From contig OZ038324.1 in NCBI GenBank assembly GCA_964035795.1, positions 8,000,792 to 8,064,791 on the forward strand: a stretch of DNA of 64,000 bases, given 5' to 3'. Made by a program: the position numbers and the translations under genes. The notes below the pieces were generated by a model. It ran no database searches. It had not been told where the DNA came from and saw only the letters and a program-made list of their open reading frames with translations. Shown one piece after another: positions 57,801-64,000 of this stretch. Source of the DNA: Pterobdella sp. o SKG-2022 (taxonomy: Eukaryota; Annelida; Clitellata; Hirudinida; Piscicolidae). Every line of letters starts with the position of its first letter. Position 1 is the first letter of the stretch.

Positions 57801-60800
57801 ATGAGTTTGTAGATATCAATTCAAATTATAATATTGAAAAAAAAAGATAAATACTACTATTTTTATTTTATTATCAATTTGTTGGTACCCGACATTATAA
57901 CCAGTCAAATCAAAATTCACCTCATATGTAAAAAAGACTAAATTGCCTCTTTTCCGACTCTAACGCTGATAACCTTGATCGAAGGTGAACAAAGAAGATG
58001 CCAGTAGATACATCTGTAGTGCTGATCTCAAAGAAACTTCTTGTTATCTTACAGTCGAAAGTATGTGAAAAGATAAAAGAATTTTTATATCAGAATAAAC
58101 CTTAAAAAAATTTAGTGCGATTCAGATAATGTTTAAAAATAACTATCTCTTGAGGTTTAGACGTATTTGAACAATTCCAACCAATCAACAGGTAAAAAAG
58201 ATGAGTACTACTTCACTCAGAAACTTCTCAAAAGCACAAACGTAAAAAGAAAGAAGGACTTGAGCCTGGAATGTATGTTGAACGACCCTAGACCTGAAGT
58301 TACATGGACCAAAAATGGAGAGAAACTTGAGGTTCAGAAGTTTGAATGCTTAGAAATTTTTATTGAATGTTAAAATATATTGAAATAAAATTATTTTGAT
58401 TGTTTGTCTACAGTATACTCCAGACAAATATGAAATTTCAAGAAGAGAAAATAGGTGTATATTAAGAATTAAAAACGCGAGTCAAGAAGATGCTTGTGAA
58501 TTCGCTTGTATAGTCGAAGGAGACAAAACGCAAGGAAAAGTTGTGGTCGAAGGTACATTATCCTATAAAAACAACCGAATAAAACTATAATCATTACTTT
58601 TTGGGCATAAAAAACTTTTTCTTTTTTTTATTTAACAATTCAAATCCGAAAAAATAAAAACATTATAATAGCAATTTTAATTGCAATTAGTAGGGTTGAA
58701 ACCAATATACTTTTACTTCAGAACCTGATTATGACTTTGAGAAGAACTTGTTTGATGCTGATGCTTACGAAAAAGAATCGGCCGAGTTTGAGTGTGAAGT
58801 GAATGACGAAGAAGCGCCAGTCGAGTGGTTCAGAGAAGATAAGGTGGGTTGGTGGAGGTTGTTGTTTGTATTTCTGTAGGTATTTGTATTGCTGTAAGAA
58901 AAATGCCATATTTTGTGTTGAATACAAAGCTTTTAACTAAAATATAGAAAAAAATTTTTTATTCGACAGAAAATAGATGTCAACGATCCTAAATACTTCA
59001 CTATTGAAAATGGCAAAAAGAGAATGCTTAGAGTTAACAACGTTGGCAGCAAGGACGAAGGAGTCTACACATGTAAGATAAAAACTCAACCCACCAAAAC
59101 TACACAAGCCAAACTTTATGTTGCGCGTAAGTTTCAAATATATTTAAAAAAATAAAGAATAGATTTCATTAAGCAAAAAAATATGATTTTAATAAAAAAA
59201 TTTCAGCCGATGTAATTATCAAGGAGCAACTTAAGAATCAAAAAAAAATAGAAGGAGAAGAAGCGGTGTTCAAATGCAAAGTAAAAAACCCAAAGAATAA
59301 TCCGGTGAAATGGTTCAGAAATGGAGAAGAAATCACTCCTGGAGACAAATATGAAGTGAAGGAAGAAGAAGGAGGTTTAATGAAACTGATCGTGAAGGAC
59401 TTGAAACTGGATGACGCTGCGGAGTTCATGTGCAAGATTGGAGACAGAAGCACTAGTGCCAAGCTTCAAGTCGATGTAGCCAACAAGCCTCCCGTTGTTG
59501 ATCTCGATGCCATCCCCAGAGAACTTACTGTCAAGGCTGGTCAAGATGTGTCTATTGAAATTCCCTACACTGGTCACCCCAAACCTACTGCGGCATGGAC
59601 CAAAAACAAAGGAAAGTTGGACGACCAAGTTGTCACTTCTCAAACTGCTAACAATTGCAAAATCAATTTAAGAAAGGTATTTTATCTTAAACAAAAAAAA
59701 AAGTTCCAAAAAAGATTGAATTTTAAAAATTGAATTAACTATGCATGAAAAGGTGAAGAGAAGCGACGCAGGAGAATATGAAGTAGAATTAAAGAACAAG
59801 GCGGGCAAAGTCAACGTTCCTATCACCCTCAAAGTCATAGGTAAAAAAACCCTTCTTAATGCATCAAAGTATTTTTCTTGGAAACCTCAATTAACCTCTA
59901 TTCAATTTTGTTAAAGACAAGCCATCGAAGCCTCAAGGCCCGTTGGAGGTGATGGATGTGTACAAGGACAGGTGCAGGATTGCATGGAGACCCCCCAAGG
60001 ACGATGGAGGCCTGCCCATTGAAGGATACCTCATTGAGGCTCAAGATGTTGCCACTGGAAAATGGACTCAAGTATGCTTCGGTTTTAACCAGTTTAAGCA
60101 ACAGCTTTCAAAAAAAAATTTTATTTGAATTGAAATATTTTAGGTGGAGAAAATTGACGATTTGCAAAGTGGAGTTCCTGGTTTGGAACCAGGACACCGC
60201 TATAAGTTCAGAGTGAAAGCCGTCAATTCCTTGGGAGAAAGTGAACCACTCGATTCTGATTCTGAAACCATTGCTAAAGATCCATTCGGTATGATAATAC
60301 TATGATTTTTCATTCATCATGGAAAACATACAACTTGGAACCTCAATTAACAGACCCTCCTGGTGCTCCCGGCAAACCAACTATAACAGATTACGACAAA
60401 GACAGAGCTGAAATCAAATGGACTTCTCCCAAATCAGATGGAGGTAGTCCCATCCAGAAATACGTCATCGAGAAGAAAGAAAAAGGAAAAGATTGGGAAA
60501 AGGTTTTTGATAACTATTTACATAAAAATATAAAATTTCATGTTTTCATAATTTTCATAATAAGCTTATTTGAAACGAATTTGTTTCATTTAGGTTGGTA
60601 TGGTGCCACCAGAAGAAACATCGGCAGAGGTACCCAACTTGGAAGAAGGCAAGGAGTATGAGTTTAGAGTGACACCTGTGAACGAGGCTGGCCCCGGTAA
60701 AGCGTCACCTCCCAGTGATCCGGTGAAAACCAAGAATAGAAAAGGTCTCAAATTATTTTCAATAAAAAATTCTTAAAATTTCACTTTTAAAAACATTATA

Positions 60801-63800
60801 TTCTGATACTGAAGTATGAGACAAGACTACGTTTATTTACGTTTAAAGACTAAAATATTATTACATAAGGTTGAACATTGTGAACAATTAGCCTCAAAAT
60901 GGTGAATCCTAAAAACACTACAATATTAAATTTTTTATTTTGACGAAGCGTTTCAATATATTCTATATCATCACCAGATAACATTAGTTACCTGATATTA
61001 TTCACATAAGGTTGAAGATAAACCTATCAAAAACGAGGGGATGAATCTGTAACAATATGTACCCACAGTAAAGCCTAGGATTGACAGGAAGAGCTTCAAC
61101 GAAATATATTCATTCAAGGCCGGTCAAGAATTTGATGTCGAAGTCAAATTCATCGGTGAACCTCCTCCAACGCCCAAGTGGACTCAAAACAAAAAGGTTT
61201 GGTACCGTGTGGTTTATTCTCTGCATTTTATCAAGCCATTTTAATAAAAAAAATAAAATTTATTAAGACTAAAAATAGTTTTAATAAATATTATTAATAA
61301 CTTTTTGTTTAAATATGTTATTAAAACTGTTATTAGTTTTAATAACTGAAGTTTTATTTTTGTTGATTTTGTGGACAATTAAGATAATCATGTAATTCCT
61401 TTAATCTATACAGTCACTAGAGAATAATAAAGAAATAACTATTGCAACAAAAGTCATTGAAGTGAGAGGATAATAATTACAACATTTTTTATGCTGTAAT
61501 TATTATTGCTTTTTTTGAAATAATTTTTTCGCCATGTTTATTTAATCTAACATGTGTATTTAAACTTAAAATTTTGCTAATTAGTGAGTCTTTTTGAATT
61601 TTTTTTACTAATTTTGAATGTTTTTAATAATTTTTATAAAAATATAATTTGTTTCATAGCTAATTTTTTGTTTAAATTTTTTTTTCAATTTTTGAACTGA
61701 TTGTTAACTGCATATTTTCAGCTAAAATTTTTCAAAAGTTATTCGCATGTTACTTGACTTTACGTAAACCTTTAAAACCCTTTCACTTTTTGTTCACTTT
61801 TTTGTGGTTTCAGTTTTGCTTTCATATTTGCTAAGTTAAATTATTTAGTTCATAGTTACAAAAACATAAAACTTTCACCGATTTCGTATTAAATTATTAT
61901 TTCGACTGTTTAACACTATTCCAACAAAAAACGCAGCAATTGGACAAATTAGAAGACGCTAAAGTCTTGAACGAAGAGTACATAACAAACCTTAAATGGA
62001 GAAACTTGACTAGAAAAGACACTGGAGTTCTTGATATTACTGTCACTAACCAGTATGGCTCAGACTCCGCCAAAATTGAGCTCATCGTTTTTGGTTAGAA
62101 ACTGTGATATTTTTTTACGAACTGTAATAGGGCATTTTATTGAGAATTTATCGTTGATTTCTAGTTTTTGAAAACTCAGTTTTCAAATTTAATGAATGTT
62201 AAACAATTTATATAATGCGCAGTTTGAAAACAAGGCTTGCGCCAAATACAATTGTTAAAATGTATTCCAAAGCATGAAAAATTTTGTCCAGGAAACCCTG
62301 GAAAGCCTGAAGGACCCCTGCAAGTGACAGACATCCAAAAGAACAGCGCCACCATTAAGTGGAACCCCCCCAAAGACGATGGTGGCAAACCTTTGAAGTG
62401 AGTTTATAATATAAAATAAGAGTTTATAATGAGTTAACGGAACTATTTATTGTGATTTGTAGAGCCTGTTTTAATTGGTAAGAACGACGTAGTTACTAAT
62501 TTAAGTTCATCTCACGTGAAACTAAGTACATTGATAATAAAATCAGAGTTTTTCATGATATGTAATAAATTATTTTCACCATTTTCAGGTGCTACAAGTT
62601 GGAAAAGTTGGACCCAAATACAGGCAAATGGGAGCCTATTCATGCAACCGTTCCACCAGATGTTACTGAATTTACCATTCCCAAACTGAAAGAGGGAGAG
62701 GATTATAAATTCCGTGTAAGGGCAGAGAATGAGTTAGGAGAAAGTGAGCCTCTAGACACTGATGGTGCTGTTACCATTAAGAACCCATACAGTGAGTCAA
62801 CCTTTAGAATTTCTCTTCATGACATACTTATATGTCTTCACTAGTCTATTGAACATTAAAAATATTGTTTGATTGTCCACAGAGCCTACAGATCCTCCAG
62901 GCAAGCCTGTAGTTGTTGATAGTGACAGAACCTTCATCAAGGTCAAATGGGAGCCACCCAAAAAGGATGGTGGAGCTCCCGTCACGGGTTACAACGTGGA
63001 AAGGAAAGATCCAAAAACTGGAAAATGGTCTAAAATTAATGATGAACCTGTCAAAGTGAGAATTTCATTTTCGGTTTTGTCATTCGAAATTCAAAACGAA
63101 TTTTAAAAAGAGCAGAATGAAAACGATTTCATTTTACCAAAATGATTCCTTTCAGACGCCCGAGTTTACTGACAATAAAGTACACGCTAACAAGTGGTAT
63201 GAGTACAGAGTAACTGCTGAAAACGAGGGTGGTGAGTCTAAACCATCAGAACCTTCTGACCCTATTAGGGCCCGGCCTCTTAAAGGTGCATTTTGACATT
63301 ATCTTGTTTTCATAAATCGAAAAAATGAAAAAATTGAATTAAAAATTTATAATTAATATTATTTTTCCACAACAGAGGCGCCTAAACTCGACCTGAGTGG
63401 CTTGAGCGGCAAAGACATCAAGGTTAAAGCTGGAGAGCCGATAAAAATAGAAATCCCACTCAGGGGCACACCAACTCCCTTGATCACTTGGTTGAAAGAT
63501 GGCAAGGACTTGCCTCCTTCAGAGAGGGTTGGTTGTCATTCTATGTCATTCTAGTTTCAAGTGTCAATTGATGTGTTCATTACTGAGCGTTTTTTAAGAA
63601 ATTCAACCATTTATTCATAAGCTTAGTTTTTTCAATTTGATTTTTATTAAAACAGGTGAAACAAACGATAGAAGAAGATCCTCTCACTGGAGAAGACAAA
63701 GTTGTCTTCCACATCCCATCATCGTTGAGAAGTGATACTGGAAAACTGACCATCAAAGCCAAAAATGAATTCGGAGAAGATTCTGGAGATCTTAACGTCA

Positions 63801-64000
63801 TCGTAGTTGGTACGTTGTAGAAGATTTTGCGCCTGTAAAAATTTTGATACAAGGACAAACACACTCCGTACAGACAAGCCTCTGCCGCCCACGGAGGTGA
63901 ATGTGAAGGAAATCTTTGCAGACAAGTGCACAGTCACCTGGAAACCTCCCACAGATGATGGCGGTGCTGAGATTTCTGGTTGGTTCCTTCAATTCAACAT
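51899..64000 (+). CDS. Twitchin-like giant Ig/FnIII muscle protein (N-terminal part, 3' end beyond window)
   Basis: Thick-filament protein of the twitchin/titin/MyBP-C group. Thirty-four exons in phase: 51899-51996, 52114-52360, 54292-54350, 54643-54745, 55010-55123, 55779-55801, 56060-56150, 56355-56509, 56709-56796, 57017-57062, 57207-57262, 57327-57418, 57512-57647, 57718-57773, 57985-58060, 58192-58331, 58414-58552, 58722-58843, 58970-59126, 59207-59676, 59753-59840, 59917-60071, 60144-60288, 60354-60502, 60594-60744, 61069-61196, 61937-62093, 62292-62397, 62589-62791, 62883-63055, 63156-63285, 63376-63527, 63656-63809, 63874 onward. Domains: Ig (52114-52360), Gly-rich linker (54643-55801), Ig (56060-56796), basic linker, five Igs (57512-59840), then FnIII-FnIII-Ig-FnIII-FnIII-Ig-FnIII, the twitchin A-band super-repeat. 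FnIII motifs include PPKDDGG, WTSPKSDGGSPI, NELGESEPL. Domain-boundary introns are phase 1, as usual in this family. The 5' end is not certain. Confidence 0.93.
52361..54291 (+). other. Long twitchin intron after the first Ig domain
   Basis: A 1.9 kb AT-rich intron with no recognised exon or element. It is the longest intron seen in this gene and separates the N-terminal Ig domain from the Gly-rich linker, a place where an alternative promoter or skipped exons might sit. Confidence 0.5.
54643..55801 (+). other. Gly-rich linker exons of the twitchin-like protein
   Basis: Three exons (54643-54745, 55010-55123, 55779-55801) encode RTPRGSVARG, then SGKAGGVGGSRGSGGG and GGGTPGGSRRGSTLDGDA. They contain no domain. 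The last is a 23-base micro-exon. The segment carries several R-x-S sites and is probably a flexible linker. Confidence 0.7.

Overview
This is a 64 kb piece of an intron-rich, AT-rich animal genome. Every multi-exon gene could be followed exon by exon using splice signals, reading phase and family motifs. The gene set (an intermediate filament protein with a lamin tail and a long coil 1B, a twitchin-type giant Ig/FnIII muscle protein, TACC, RUNDC1, DDRGK1, AIMP1 and a kinesin light chain) points to an invertebrate bilaterian, most likely a protostome. I cannot name the species. All exon coordinates were read by hand and could be off by a base or so.

Layout, left to right. (1) 1930-10754 (+): a kinesin-3-like motor missing its first motor exons, with an unusually long asparagine/serine-rich tail, most of it in one 4 kb exon. 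(2) 11318-12370 (+): a secreted orphan protein. (3) 13806-20217 (+): a lamin-like cytoplasmic intermediate filament protein of 678 aa in 15 exons. (4) 21359-29095 (+): kinesin light chain, 629 aa in 19 exons plus one duplicated, apparently mutually exclusive exon. (5) 30162-32120 (+): AIMP1/EMAP II, 318 aa. (6) 32358-34088 (-): DDRGK1, 295 aa, tail-to-tail with AIMP1. (7) 36041-40674 (+): TACC, about 745-751 aa. (8) 41780-47614 (-): RUNDC1, 599 aa in 17 exons, tail-to-tail with TACC. (9) 51899-64000 (+): the N-terminal part of a twitchin-like protein, running off the window end.

The spaces and introns hold LINE-type reverse transcriptase relics (3975-4330, 34470-35095, 42071-42245), a tRNA-derived SINE (19557-19736), a two-copy 98 bp dispersed repeat with a conserved hairpin, and many microsatellites. 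Several genes act on the cytoskeleton (kinesin, intermediate filament, kinesin light chain, TACC, twitchin). They lie on both strands with ordinary spacing, and I see no sign of co-regulation.

I found no wholly new molecular system. The most interesting signals are: a pair of equal-length, equal-phase homologous exons in kinesin light chain that would swap a TPR segment; complementary GATA and TATC microsatellites flanking four later exons of the same gene; a kinesin motor with an insertion of about 90 residues; and two GC-AG introns.
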